A stretch of 64,000 nucleotides of DNA, from NCBI RefSeq assembly GCF_019635455.1, contig NZ_JAHBZJ010000006.1, forward strand, positions 124,001 through 188,000, given 5' to 3'. The stretch is from Sphingomonas sp. Its GTDB lineage: Bacteria; Pseudomonadota; Alphaproteobacteria; Sphingomonadales; Sphingomonadaceae. The notes below the pieces were generated by a model. The model was not told the DNA's origin. It saw only the letters and a list, made by a program, of their open reading frames with translations, and searched no databases. Of this stretch, positions 26,340 through 35,226 are shown in pieces (position 1 is the stretch's first letter; every line of letters begins with the position of its first letter). The position numbers and the translations under genes were made by a program.

Positions 26340-28679
26340 TCAGAACCGGATCCGCGCTTCCGCGCCAAAGGTCCGCGGATCGCCATATTGGCTGAGCGTC
26401 AGCACCGACAGGTTGATCGCGCTGACCTTGTACTTGGTGTCGGTCAGGTTCTTGCCCCACAGCGCGAATTCGAGCCGGGCCTTGCCGCCCAGATCGATCC
26501 GCGTCAGCCCCAGCCGCGCGTCGAGCAGGCCATAGGCCGGCAGCACCGCGAGCGGATCGGGGGTGATGTTGGTATATTGCGAGTCGCGCCAGCTCCAGTT
26601 CACGCTCGCCTCGACCGTCGCGAACCCGGCATCGGCGCGATACAGGGCGCCGAGCTTGTAATTCCATTCCGGCACGCGCGGGATGACATAGGTTTTGGTG
26701 ACGTCGGTGCCGTTGGGCAGCACGAAATCGGTATAGCGCGCGTCGATATAGCCGCCGCCGAAGCTGAACGTCAGGCCGCGGACCGGCTCGACATTGCCCT
26801 CCACCTCGACCCCGGTGAACTGCGCTTCGCCGGCGTTGATGATGTTGGTGGTGACCAGCGAGGGGACGAACACGCCCGCCTGGAAATCCTTGTAGATCGA
26901 ATGATAGGCCGCAACGTCGAGCCGGATGCGGCGATCCGCGCTCGCATATTTGAAGCCGAGTTCGAACGAGGTCAGCTTTTCCGGGTTATAGGGCGTCGCG
27001 AACGCATCGTTGGTGGCGGCGGTGTCGTTGATGCCGCCGCTCTTGAAGCCCGAAGCGACCCGGCCATAGACCGAGAAGGTCGGCGCGAACTTGTAGAGGA
27101 TGTTCAGCTCCGGATTGAAGCTCGACCAGTCGCCGCTCGCGGTCAGCGGATAGAGGTCGGTATAGCCGATCCCGCCAGCGCCCGGCCGCGCGCCCGCCGC
27201 CGGCTGGCCGCTGCGCGTGATCGGGTTGCCCGCGGCGTCGCGCCGGAACACGCCCGAACTGGCCGATGCCGGATTGGTGCGATAGGCGGTGTTGGCGAGC
27301 AGTAGCTCATAAGCCGACTTCTCTTCCTTCGTGTAGCGCGCGCCGACGGACACGGTCAGGCGGTTGTCGAGCGCCGAAGGGCTCCAGGCGAGCTGGCCAT
27401 AGCCGGCATAGGAGTTCGAATTGCCGCCGCGCTGAGAGACGTCGAAGGTCGAATTGCCGCCGAACTGGAAGTTCCAGCGCGGGTTGAACACGTCATAGGC
27501 GTCGTCGAGGTAGAAGGCGCCGAGCGTGTAGCGCAGGTCGCCCACCGATCCGATCGCCTGAAGCTCCTGGGTGAACTGGCGATAGTCGTTGTTCAGCGTG
27601 AAGCGGAACAGGTCGAGCGGGCTGCCGTCGAAATCGCTCTGCGAAAACGTCTTGGCGGTGCGCCACGCGGTGATCGACTTGAGCACCATGTCGCCCACAC
27701 CCGGTTCCCACTGCACGGTCACGGCGTGACCGGTGGTGCGGAAATCGCTCTGCAACGCGCTCTGCGCCGCGATGGTGCGCGTGCGCCCGGTGACGACATA
27801 GGGTGCGAGCATCGCGTTGATGAACGCGGTCGATCCCGATCCGGTCACCGCCGTGGTCGCCAGCTGGCTGGGCGTGCCGTGGCTGTCGGTGATGTCATAG
27901 GCATAACGGACGCTGAGCGAATCCACCGGACGCCACATCAGATCGACGCGGCCCGACCAGGTATCGGCCTCGCCGAAATGGGTGTTGTTGAACGAATTGC
28001 GGTAATAGCCCTTGAGCTGCTTGGTGGTGCCGCTCAGCTTGAGCGAGAAGCCCGCCACCTCGGGAAGATCGACCACCGCCTTGGCATTGAACAGGCCATA
28101 GCTGCCGACATTGGCCGACACCTGGCCGCCGAATTCGCCGGTCGGTTCCTGCGTGATCAGGTTGACCGCGCCGCCGATCGTGTTCTTGCCGTAGAGCGTC
28201 CCCTGCGGACCGCGCAGCACTTCGACGCGTTGCAGGTCGATCGTGTCGAACGCGGCGCCGGTGGATTTGCCGATCGGAACGCCGTCCAGATACAGGCCGA
28301 CCGGCTGGTCACGGGCGAGGCTGGTGTCGGCGGACGGCGAAAGACCGCGGATCGTGATCAGCGGGCCAAAGGTGTTGCCGATCGTCTCGTTGATCTGAAG
28401 GTTCGGAACGACGGTCGCGATGTCGGTCACGGTGCGGACCTGGGCGCGATCGAGTTCGGCGGGGCTGACCGCCGATACGGACAGCGGCACATCGATCAGC
28501 CGCTCCTCGCGGCGCTGCGCGGTAACGACGATCTCGCCCGACTGGGCGGGGTCGGTGGCATCCTGCCCATCGACGCCCTGCGCGGCCGTGGTGGACGGTG
28601 CCTCATCCGCCTTGGCGAATGCCTGAGCCGGCATCAGCGCGATGACAGGCAACGCGGCATAAAGATGGAACTTACGCAT
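26340..28679 (-). CDS. TonB-dependent outer-membrane receptor
   Basis: A 779-residue receptor. The ATG at 28679 has GGGAGAGGG upstream and gives a signal peptide (MRKFHLYAALPVIALMPAQAFA). A TonB box-like GEIVVTAQRREE precedes a plug domain (about 55-170, RGPQGTLYGKNTIGGAVN). The rest is a 22-strand beta-barrel ending in phenylalanine (EARIRF), as needed for outer-membrane assembly. Sphingomonads use many such receptors for large or hydrophobic nutrients. With the MFS gene downstream and steroid-ring genes upstream, a sterol-like ligand is a reasonable guess only. Confidence 0.95.
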   Translation of the reverse strand: MRKFHLYAALPVIALMPAQAFAKADEAPSTTAAQGVDGQDATDPAQSGEIVVTAQRREERLIDVPLSVSAVSPAELDRAQVRTVTDIATVVPNLQINETIGNTFGPLITIRGLSPSADTSLARDQPVGLYLDGVPIGKSTGAAFDTIDLQRVEVLRGPQGTLYGKNTIGGAVNLITQEPTGEFGGQVSANVGSYGLFNAKAVVDLPEVAGFSLKLSGTTKQLKGYYRNSFNNTHFGEADTWSGRVDLMWRPVDSLSVRYAYDITDSHGTPSQLATTAVTGSGSTAFINAMLAPYVVTGRTRTIAAQSALQSDFRTTGHAVTVQWEPGVGDMVLKSITAWRTAKTFSQSDFDGSPLDLFRFTLNNDYRQFTQELQAIGSVGDLRYTLGAFYLDDAYDVFNPRWNFQFGGNSTFDVSQRGGNSNSYAGYGQLAWSPSALDNRLTVSVGARYTKEEKSAYELLLANTAYRTNPASASSGVFRRDAAGNPITRSGQPAAGARPGAGGIGYTDLYPLTASGDWSSFNPELNILYKFAPTFSVYGRVASGFKSGGINDTAATNDAFATPYNPEKLTSFELGFKYASADRRIRLDVAAYHSIYKDFQAGVFVPSLVTTNIINAGEAQFTGVEVEGNVEPVRGLTFSFGGGYIDARYTDFVLPNGTDVTKTYVIPRVPEWNYKLGALYRADAGFATVEASVNWSWRDSQYTNITPDPLAVLPAYGLLDARLGLTRIDLGGKARLEFALWGKNLTDTKYKVSAINLSVLTLSQYGDPRTFGAEARIRF

Positions 28680-28937
28680 AATAGCCCTCTCCCTTCTCGA
28701 CTGGCGACCTGAACGGTCCGCTCTGTTCGCTGCCTGCGGTCGTTTCGCGCCGCGCGGCCATTGAGCCGCTATAGCGCATTTCAAAGAAAACATTGTCCGC
28801 AGGGACGACTTATTTGTTCACGGATAGGTTCAGTATCTTGGCATTTATGAACTAACCAATTGATTTAACATATTGTGACGCACGGGATTGTTTCCGCACG
28901 AGGCGGATTGTCTTCTCTCCATGACTTTGACTCGCGA
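28680..28937 (-). promoter_or_regulatory. Intergenic region upstream of the TonB receptor gene
   Basis: This 258-base gap is markedly AT-richer than its surroundings at 28780-28880. It holds a candidate promoter toward the receptor (CGGACA, 18 bases, GCTATA near 28770-28800 on the - strand) including the palindrome CGCTATAGCG at 28767-28776. An inverted repeat GTTCA-N15-TGAAC lies at 28828-28852. No small gene is evident. Confidence 0.4.
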
Positions 28938-30479
28938 TCACATAGGCAGATCCGACTTCACGACCTTGCCCGCAGCATTGATCGGAAGCCGCTCCACGAA
29001 CGCGATTTCGCGAGGGGATTTGTAATTCGCCATATTCTCCCGCGCCCAGGCGAGCAGATCGGCGGCGGTCGGCGCGGCGGTGGCGCGCGGCACCACGAAC
29101 GCCTTGCCCACCTCGCCCAGCCGGGTGTCGGGAATGCCGATCACCGCCACCTGCGCGATGTCGGGATGCGCGGCGAGCAACCGTTCGACCTCGGCCGGAT
29201 AGACGTTGAAGCCGCCGCAGATATACATGTCCTTCTTGCGATCGGTGATCCGCAGATACTGGTCGGCATCGAGTGCGCCGACATCACCGGTATGCAGCCA
29301 GCCATCCGCGTCGATCGCGGCGGCGGTCGCGTCGGGATCGTCGAGATAGCCGAGCATCACGCCGTTGCCGCGCACCAGGATCTCGCCGGTTTCGCCGACC
29401 CCCAATGTGCGGCCATCGGCATCGGCGATGCGGACCTCGCTGCCATGGATCGCGGTGCCGCAGGTCTGGGCGATGCGCAGCGCCGGGTCGCCCGGCCGGC
29501 AACTGGTGATGATGACGCATTCGGTCATGCCATAGGCGGTGACGATGTCCGCAATGCCCAGTTCGTCGCGGATGCGTGTGACCAGGCTGGGCGGCACCGT
29601 CGCCGCGCCGGTCGTGCCGCCACGCAGGCTCGATCCGTCGAAATCGCGCTCCTCCTTGCGAGCCAGCAGCATCTGAAAGATCGTCGGCGGTCCGGGGAGG
29701 AAGCTGATCCGCAGCCGCTCGATCGCGGCGACGGCGGCTTCGACATCGAAACTCGCCATCGGCACGGCGGTCGCGCCGACCAGCAGGCACGCGACCCAGC
29801 CGACCTTTGTCCCGAAGGCGTGAAAGAAGGGATTGGCGATCAGATAGCGGTCGCCATGACGCAGCTGGCAATTGGCGATCCATTCGGCACAGGGCGGCAG
29901 CACGCGGCCATGCGTCATCAGCACGCCCTTTGGCGCACCGGTGGTCCCGCTGGTGAAGGGGATGTCGGACAGCGTATCCGGGCCGATTCGGTCCAGCGCG
30001 GCATCGACGCGCGGATCGCCTGCCCCGCGCCCGGAGGCGAGGAAGGCGTCGAGGCCGGTGTCGAGCTTCACAAGGCCATCGAGCGCGGGCAGCGTTTCAT
30101 CGGCCAGCAATGCGGGATAGTCATTGCCCAGAAAGTCGCCGACGGTGAACAGCAGGCGGACGCGTGCGCGGCGCAATATGTCTCCCGCCTCCCGCCCTTT
30201 CAGCCGGGTGTTGAGCGGGACGATGGCCGCGCCGCAGCACATCGCGCCGATCGCCGCGACGATCCAGCCATAGCCGTTCGGCGCCCAGATCGCGACGCGG
30301 TCGCCGGCGCCGATGCCGCGCGCGATCAGCGCAGAGGCGGCGGCGCGAGAATCGGCCCAGAGCCGCGCGAAGCTGACGGTCCGTTCGCCATCGATCACCG
30401 CCGCCAGATCCGGCCAGCGCGCGGCCGCGTCGCGCGCGGCGTGCGGGATGGTGGGGGGCAGCGGCGATGCGCGCGTCAT
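28938..30479 (-). CDS. fadD3: Acyl-CoA synthetase, FadD3-like (HIP-CoA ligase)
   Basis: A 513-residue ANL-superfamily ligase. The start at 30479 overlaps the SnoaL gene stop by four bases. It has the AMP-binding loop FTSGTTGAPKGV, TAYGMTE, the hinge ITDRKKDMY and the catalytic lysine region NAAGKVVKSDLP. The segment NPFFHAFGTKVG resembles the FadD3 branch (recalled FFHTFG-K-G). FadD3 attaches CoA to HIP, the bicyclic acid left after rings A and B of steroids are degraded, starting ring C/D catabolism. It is the last gene of the 15-gene operon. General ligase identity is certain; the HIP assignment rests on context and motif similarity. Confidence 0.8.
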   Translation of the reverse strand: MTRASPLPPTIPHAARDAAARWPDLAAVIDGERTVSFARLWADSRAAASALIARGIGAGDRVAIWAPNGYGWIVAAIGAMCCGAAIVPLNTRLKGREAGDILRRARVRLLFTVGDFLGNDYPALLADETLPALDGLVKLDTGLDAFLASGRGAGDPRVDAALDRIGPDTLSDIPFTSGTTGAPKGVLMTHGRVLPPCAEWIANCQLRHGDRYLIANPFFHAFGTKVGWVACLLVGATAVPMASFDVEAAVAAIERLRISFLPGPPTIFQMLLARKEERDFDGSSLRGGTTGAATVPPSLVTRIRDELGIADIVTAYGMTECVIITSCRPGDPALRIAQTCGTAIHGSEVRIADADGRTLGVGETGEILVRGNGVMLGYLDDPDATAAAIDADGWLHTGDVGALDADQYLRITDRKKDMYICGGFNVYPAEVERLLAAHPDIAQVAVIGIPDTRLGEVGKAFVVPRATAAPTAADLLAWARENMANYKSPREIAFVERLPINAAGKVVKSDLPM

Positions 30480-30865
30480 GCCTGGTTCTCCGCGATCGCG
30501 CGTTCGTTCGCGGCTCCCCAGAATGCGCGCATTTCGACGATGCGGTTCGCGCCGTCGAAGCGAAAGGTATCGATCGCGTCGATCATCCGCCAGCCGTCGG
30601 CGCGGCGCAGCCGGATCGAGAAGGGAAAGGCGGCGTGATCGTCGGTCAGCCGGATCGGCCCGTCGAGCGCCAGGCGGATGTGCAGCCCCACTGCCCGCCG
30701 GTAAAAGGTACGGATCGCGTCGGTTCCGCGCAGCGGCGCGGTGCCGACCGGATCCTCGACCGTGGCGTCGTCCGCGAACAGCGCGACGATCCGTTCCGCA
30801 TCGGCGCACGCGAACGCAGCGACATAGGCGTGGACCGCCTCGATCATCTTCGCGGGATCAGCCAT
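30476..30865 (-). CDS. SnoaL-like / NTF2-fold small protein (ketosteroid-isomerase type)
   Basis: A 129-residue NTF2-fold protein with the typical opening helix (KMIEAVHAYVAAFACADAERIVALFADDATVEDPVG, cited in part: AERIVALFADDATVEDPVG) and a C-terminal sheet (DTFRFDGANRIVEMRAFWG). The Asp-Pro in VEDPVG and FxFDGANRI are classic for ketosteroid isomerase and SnoaL families, which use an acidic residue for proton transfer. It overlaps its neighbours by 8 and 4 bases, so it is fully inside the steroid-ring operon. A double-bond isomerization step is the likely role; this gene has no counterpart in the standard KstR2 gene set that I recall. Confidence 0.82.
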   Translation of the reverse strand: MADPAKMIEAVHAYVAAFACADAERIVALFADDATVEDPVGTAPLRGTDAIRTFYRRAVGLHIRLALDGPIRLTDDHAAFPFSIRLRRADGWRMIDAIDTFRFDGANRIVEMRAFWGAANERAIAENQA

Positions 30866-31334
30866 CGGCCGTCTCCGGGAAATAGCGGCTGATCGTATCG
30901 ACAACACAGGCGGGACGCGCGCCCCCCTCAATCTCCACCGTGACCCGCACGGTGGACTGGATCGCCGCGTCGCGCGGGGCGACGGCGACGATCTCGCCGG
31001 TCGCGCGAATGCGGCTGCCGACCGGAACCGGGGCGAGGAAGCGCAACCGGTCTGCGCCGACATTCACGGCATGGGCAAAGCCGCGCACCTCGATCAGCTG
31101 GGGCAGGAAATGGTTGACCAGCGACAGGGTGAGATAGCCATGCGCGATCGTCGCGCCGAACGGCCCGGTGCGTGCGCGATCGGGATCGACATGGATCCAC
31201 TGGCGGTCCTCGGTCACCTCGGCAAAGCCGTCGATCCGGTGCTGCGCGATCTCCAGCCAGTCGGTGGGGCCGAGCATCGTCCCTTCCGCACCGAGCAGCG
31301 CGTCGGGGCTGGAAAAGATCGCCGGCCCGCTCAT
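30858..31334 (-). CDS. MaoC-family (R)-specific enoyl-CoA hydratase
   Basis: A 158-residue hot-dog fold protein. The hydratase signature is visible: DRQWIHVDPDRARTGPFG and IAHGYLTLSLVNHFLPQL, with the Asp and His of the active site. It hydrates trans-2-enoyl-CoA thioesters, here presumably a ring-opened steroid intermediate. It overlaps ipdF-like and SnoaL genes at both ends (4 and 8 bases), so it belongs to the same message. Confidence 0.88.
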   Translation of the reverse strand: MSGPAIFSSPDALLGAEGTMLGPTDWLEIAQHRIDGFAEVTEDRQWIHVDPDRARTGPFGATIAHGYLTLSLVNHFLPQLIEVRGFAHAVNVGADRLRFLAPVPVGSRIRATGEIVAVAPRDAAIQSTVRVTVEIEGGARPACVVDTISRYFPETADG

Positions 31335-32110
31335 GCGCGCTGACTCGATACGGAGACGATCTCGCCGGTCATGTAGCTGGCCAGGTCGGAGGCGAGGAAG
31401 ATCATGACGTTCGCCACCTCCCACACCTCGGCCGGGCGGCCGAACGCTTCGCGCTGCGACAGCGCGGCGAGCAGGTCGTCGCTGGTCACCTTGGCGAGGA
31501 AGGCGTGCATCGCGATCGATGGCGCCACCGCGTTGATCCGCACGCCATGTTCCGCCGCCTCCAGCGCGGTGCAACGGGTGAAGGCCATCACCCCCGCCTT
31601 CGCCGCGGCATAATGGGCCTGTCCCTTTTGCGCGCGCCAGCCGAGCACCGAGGCATTGTTGACGATCGCACCGGTCCCCCGCGCGCTCATGTGCGGCAGA
31701 AACGCGCGGGTCATGCGGAAGACCGAGGTGAGGGTGACGTCGAGCACGCGGTGCCATTGCGCGTCGCTCATCTCGACCACCGGGACCTCGCCGCCCAGCC
31801 CGGCATTGTTGATGAGCACATCGACATGGCCCAGCGTGTCGATCGCCGCCGTCGCGAGTGCATCGACCTGATCCTGGGCGGTGACGTCGCACAGGCAGGT
31901 GGCGGGCGCGGGCAGGCCGGTTTCCGTCGCAAGCCGCTCGGCCGCCTCGCCCAAACGGCGTTCGTGCCAGTCGCTGATCAGGACGCGCGCGCCTTCCTCC
32001 ATCGCCCGGCGGGCGACGGCATAGCCGATGCCGGTGCCGGCGGCGGCGGTGACCACCACGGTTCGGTCGGCGAGCAGGTTGCGGGGCGGGGGATAGGGGG
32101 GAGGGATCAT
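31331..32110 (-). CDS. ipdF: SDR family, IpdF-like
   Basis: A 259-residue SDR with the cofactor motif VVTAAAGTGIG (an AAAGTG variant instead of TGGxxG), SDWHERRLGE, NNAGLGG and the catalytic HYAAAKAG. The unusual VVVTAAAGTGIG and NNASVLGWRAQ segments match my recollection of mycobacterial IpdF, which oxidizes the 5-hydroxyl of HIP-type intermediates. It overlaps both neighbours by four bases, next to a large acyl-CoA dehydrogenase just as ipdF is next to fadE30 in Mycobacterium tuberculosis. The name is by motif and context, not by a search. Confidence 0.82.
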   Translation of the reverse strand: MIPPPYPPPRNLLADRTVVVTAAAGTGIGYAVARRAMEEGARVLISDWHERRLGEAAERLATETGLPAPATCLCDVTAQDQVDALATAAIDTLGHVDVLINNAGLGGEVPVVEMSDAQWHRVLDVTLTSVFRMTRAFLPHMSARGTGAIVNNASVLGWRAQKGQAHYAAAKAGVMAFTRCTALEAAEHGVRINAVAPSIAMHAFLAKVTSDDLLAALSQREAFGRPAEVWEVANVMIFLASDLASYMTGEIVSVSSQRA

Positions 32111-33285
32111 CGGTCGCCTCGCACTTCGCGGGGAAGGCCCAGCGCACGCTCGGCGATGAGGTTGCGCTGAATCTGGTTGGTGCCGCCGTAGATCGTGTCG
32201 GCGCGGCTGTAGAGATACAGGTTGGCGAGCGGGCCATAGCCGCCGTCCGGACCGTCGAGAATTTCCCCGGCCTGACCGGCCACGTCGATCGCGAGCTCGC
32301 CGAGCGACCGGTGCCAGCTCGCCCACTGGATCTTGTAGGTGAGCGCGGCCGCGCTTTCCTCGAGCTGGGACGCGCGCGAGAGCATGCGCAGCGCGCCATA
32401 GCGCATCAGCTGAAGGCCGATTTCCGATTCCGCCAGGCGCTGGCGGATCAGCGGGTCGCGGGCCGCGTCGTTGGCGCGCGCCTGGGCGACGATGGCGTCG
32501 AGTTCGTTGCGGAACTGCATCTGCTGCGCGAGCGTGGAGACGCCGCGTTCGAAGCCGAGCAGGGCGGTCGCCACTTCCCACCCCTGGCCCTCGACGCCCA
32601 GCAGTGCGTCGGCGGGGCAGCGGGCGTCGGTGAAGAATACCTCGTTGAATTCGGCCTCGCCATTGATCTGGCGGATCGGACGGACTTCGACCCCCGGCTG
32701 GCGCATATCGACGAGGAGGAAGCTGAGGCCGTCGCGCCCGCGCGACCCCTCGGCGGTGCGCGCGACGACGAAGATATGGTCGGCGAACTGGGCGAGGCTG
32801 GTCCAGATCTTTTGCCCGTCGATCACCCATTCGTCGCCATCGCGGCGGGCGCGGGTGCGGATCGCGGCGAGATCGGACCCGGCGCCCGGCTCCGAATAGC
32901 CCTGGCACCAGATATCGGCGCCGGCGGCGATGCCGGGCAGGGTTCGCGCCTGCTGCGCGGGCGTGCCATAGGCCAGGATGGTCGGGCCGATCAGTTCGAC
33001 CCCCATATGGTTGAGCCGGTTGGGCGCGCCGGCGCGGGCATATTCCTCGGCAAAGATCACCTGCTGCGTCAGCGTCGCGTCGCGCCCGCCCCATTGGCGC
33101 GGCCAGCCGATGCATGACCAGCCGTCCGCCGCCAGCCGCCGCTCCCAGTCGCGGCGCCGTTCGGGCTTGGCGACCAGGTTGCCGATGCCGCGGATATCGG
33201 CGAAATCGCCGTGCATCCGCGCCTGGAGCCAGTCGCGGCATTCGGCGGCAAACGCCTGTTCGTCCGGAGTGAATCCCAGCCTCAT
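32107..33285 (-). CDS. Acyl-CoA dehydrogenase, large subunit (FadE30-like)
   Basis: A 392-residue flavoprotein that introduces a double bond in an acyl-CoA. The N-terminal helices, GYSEPGAGSDLAAIRTRA (FAD/substrate loop), DGQKIWTSLAQFAD and the C-terminal DTIYGGTNQIQRNLIAERALG (cited in part) are family landmarks. It is immediately preceded, with a four-base overlap, by a shorter ACAD, suggesting a heteromeric alpha2beta2 enzyme as in steroid catabolism. Adjacency to the ipdF-like gene points to FadE30, the HIP-CoA dehydrogenase. Confidence 0.88.
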   Translation of the reverse strand: MRLGFTPDEQAFAAECRDWLQARMHGDFADIRGIGNLVAKPERRRDWERRLAADGWSCIGWPRQWGGRDATLTQQVIFAEEYARAGAPNRLNHMGVELIGPTILAYGTPAQQARTLPGIAAGADIWCQGYSEPGAGSDLAAIRTRARRDGDEWVIDGQKIWTSLAQFADHIFVVARTAEGSRGRDGLSFLLVDMRQPGVEVRPIRQINGEAEFNEVFFTDARCPADALLGVEGQGWEVATALLGFERGVSTLAQQMQFRNELDAIVAQARANDAARDPLIRQRLAESEIGLQLMRYGALRMLSRASQLEESAAALTYKIQWASWHRSLGELAIDVAGQAGEILDGPDGGYGPLANLYLYSRADTIYGGTNQIQRNLIAERALGLPREVRGDR

Positions 33286-34319
33286 GCGGCACGGTCCAGC
33301 AGCGCGGCGGCGACCTGTTCGCGGTGCCAGGCGGACGACCCCATCATCGCGGCGATCGCGCGGGCGCGCTTGAAATACAGGTGCGTATCATGCTCCCAGG
33401 TGAAGCCGATGCCGCCATGAAGCTGAAGCATGTCGGCCGCCATGCGGGTGAAGGCGTCGGCGCAGAACGCCTTTGCCGCGTGGACGGCGGTGCCGGCGTC
33501 GGAGGTTCCCTCGTCCAGCGAACAGGCCGCCCAATAGATTGCCGAGCGGGCCTGTTCGAGATCGACCTTGCGGTCCGCCAGCCGGTGCTTGATCGCCTGA
33601 AACGAGCCGATCGGGCGCCCGAACTGCTGGCGTTCGAGCGTATAGGCCACGGTGGCGTCGAGCGCCGCCTGCGTGCCGCCGGTGGCTTCCGCCGCCAGGC
33701 AGAGCAGGCCGGCGGCGCGTGCCTGGCGGACCGCGTCCGGCGGAATTGTGTGCGCCGGCGCCCGGTCGAGGGCGATCCGTGCATAGGGGCGGGTGGCGTC
33801 CATCGTCGCGCGCGGTTCGACGGTGACCCCCGGCCCGCCGAGCGCGATGCGCCAGCCGCGCCCCCCGTCGAGCAGCAGCAGATGATCGGCGACCGCGCCA
33901 TGCGGCACGAAGTCGGCAATGGCGGTCACGCTGCTATCGTCGGCGATCACCTCGCCATCCGCCTCGCCCGCAGTCGCGATCGCATCGCCGGCCAGGCAGG
34001 CGGCAAGCGGCGCCCGCGCGTCGTCGCGCATCGCGCGGGTCGCCATGATGTGACCCAGCAGCGGTATCGCGGCTACCCGCTCGCCGGCCGCCATCGCCAC
34101 CAGCGCGAATTCGACCATGCCCAGGCCGGCGCCGCCGCGCGCTTCCGGCACCGCGATGCCGCCCAGTCCCAGCTCGCCGCAAAAGGCGCGCCACAATTCG
34201 CGATCCAGCCCGCCGGCATCCATCGCCGCGCGGGTGCGCGCGCTCGTCGCGCCTTCCGCAAAGAAGGCGTTGGCGGTGTCCGCGATCATGCGCTGTTCGT
34301 CGGTGAGCGCGAAATCCAT
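33282..34319 (-). CDS. Acyl-CoA dehydrogenase, small subunit
   Basis: A 345-residue ACAD-fold protein beginning MDFALTDEQRMIADTANAFF. The N-terminal and C-terminal helical domains are clear, with the motif LQLHGGIGFTWEHDTHLYFK near the end; it is shorter than catalytic large subunits. In steroid-degrading bacteria such short ACADs pair with a large one to form the active heterotetramer. The partner is the 392-residue gene that follows with a four-base overlap. Confidence 0.88.
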   Translation of the reverse strand: MDFALTDEQRMIADTANAFFAEGATSARTRAAMDAGGLDRELWRAFCGELGLGGIAVPEARGGAGLGMVEFALVAMAAGERVAAIPLLGHIMATRAMRDDARAPLAACLAGDAIATAGEADGEVIADDSSVTAIADFVPHGAVADHLLLLDGGRGWRIALGGPGVTVEPRATMDATRPYARIALDRAPAHTIPPDAVRQARAAGLLCLAAEATGGTQAALDATVAYTLERQQFGRPIGSFQAIKHRLADRKVDLEQARSAIYWAACSLDEGTSDAGTAVHAAKAFCADAFTRMAADMLQLHGGIGFTWEHDTHLYFKRARAIAAMMGSSAWHREQVAAALLDRAA

Positions 34320-34321
34320 GT

Positions 34322-35224
34322 TCAGCTGCCCCAAACCCGGCGCGGCGGTTGCCGCTGTTCGAGAAGCCGGGTGACCGCCGAACCGACCTCGGCGGGCGCC
34401 CAGCGCACGCCCGCGTCGATGAACGGTCCTTCGCGCCAGCCATCCTCGATCATGATCTTGCCGCCCTCCAGTTCGAAGACGCACCCGGTCACCCCGGCGC
34501 TCTCCGGCGAGCCGAGCCAGACGACGGCGGGGGCGACATTGGCCGGGTCCATGACGTCGAAGCCGCGGCCCGGCGTCGCCATCTTGTCCGCGAACGCCTG
34601 TTCGGTCATCCGCGTGCGGGCCGAGGGCGCGAGCGCGTTGGCGGTGATCCCGTAACGGCCCAGTTCGGCGGCCTGCACCAGCGTCAGCGCCGCGATCCCG
34701 CCCTTCGCGGTCGAATAGGCGGCCTGGGCGATCGATCCCTGAAGCCCCGCGCCGCTGGTGGTGTTGATGATCCGCGCGTCGGGATCGGCGCCGCCCTTCT
34801 GCTTGGCGCGCCAATGGTTGACGGCGTGGCGGCTGAGGCAGAAATGGCCGCGCAGATGGACGTGCATCGTCGCGTCCCATTCCTCCACGGTCGCCGAAAC
34901 GAACATCCGGTCGCGCACGATTCCGGCATTGTTGACGACGACGTGCAGGTCGCCGAACGCGTCCAGCGCAGCATCGACGATCCGCCCCGCCGCCTCCCAG
35001 TCGGTCACGTCGTCGTAATTGGCGACGGCATGGCCGCCCGCCGCGACGATTTCCGACACCACCGCGTCGGCGGCGCTGGTGTCGCGCCCCGCGCCGTCCA
35101 GCGCGGCGCCGATATCATTCACCACCACATTCGCTCCCTCGGCAGCGAAGGCGAGGGCATAGGCACGACCCAGGCCCCGGGCGGCGCCGGTGATGATGAC
35201 CGTACGATTGTCGCAAATTCCCAT
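34322..35224 (-). CDS. SDR, 3-hydroxyacyl-CoA dehydrogenase type
   Basis: A 300-residue SDR with RTVIITGAARGLGRAYALAF, VVVNDIG, NNAGIV and the catalytic YSTAKGG. This N-terminus is that of the HSD17B4/MFE-2-like branch of (3R)-hydroxyacyl-CoA dehydrogenases, and the length matches the SDR encoded beside echA20 in the mycobacterial KstR2 regulon (Rv3548c type). It probably oxidizes a 3-hydroxyacyl-CoA just before the thiolase step; the thiolase gene is two bases upstream in the same operon. Confidence 0.88.
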   Translation of the reverse strand: MGICDNRTVIITGAARGLGRAYALAFAAEGANVVVNDIGAALDGAGRDTSAADAVVSEIVAAGGHAVANYDDVTDWEAAGRIVDAALDAFGDLHVVVNNAGIVRDRMFVSATVEEWDATMHVHLRGHFCLSRHAVNHWRAKQKGGADPDARIINTTSGAGLQGSIAQAAYSTAKGGIAALTLVQAAELGRYGITANALAPSARTRMTEQAFADKMATPGRGFDVMDPANVAPAVVWLGSPESAGVTGCVFELEGGKIMIEDGWREGPFIDAGVRWAPAEVGSAVTRLLEQRQPPRRVWGS

Positions 35225-35226
35225 CG

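Noticed and set aside
28828..28852. GTTCA-N15-TGAAC inverted repeat as a KstR2-type operator
   Set aside because: Short arms and a long spacer do not match a TetR-type palindrome, and no KstR2 gene is present; kept only as a note in the intergenic entry.
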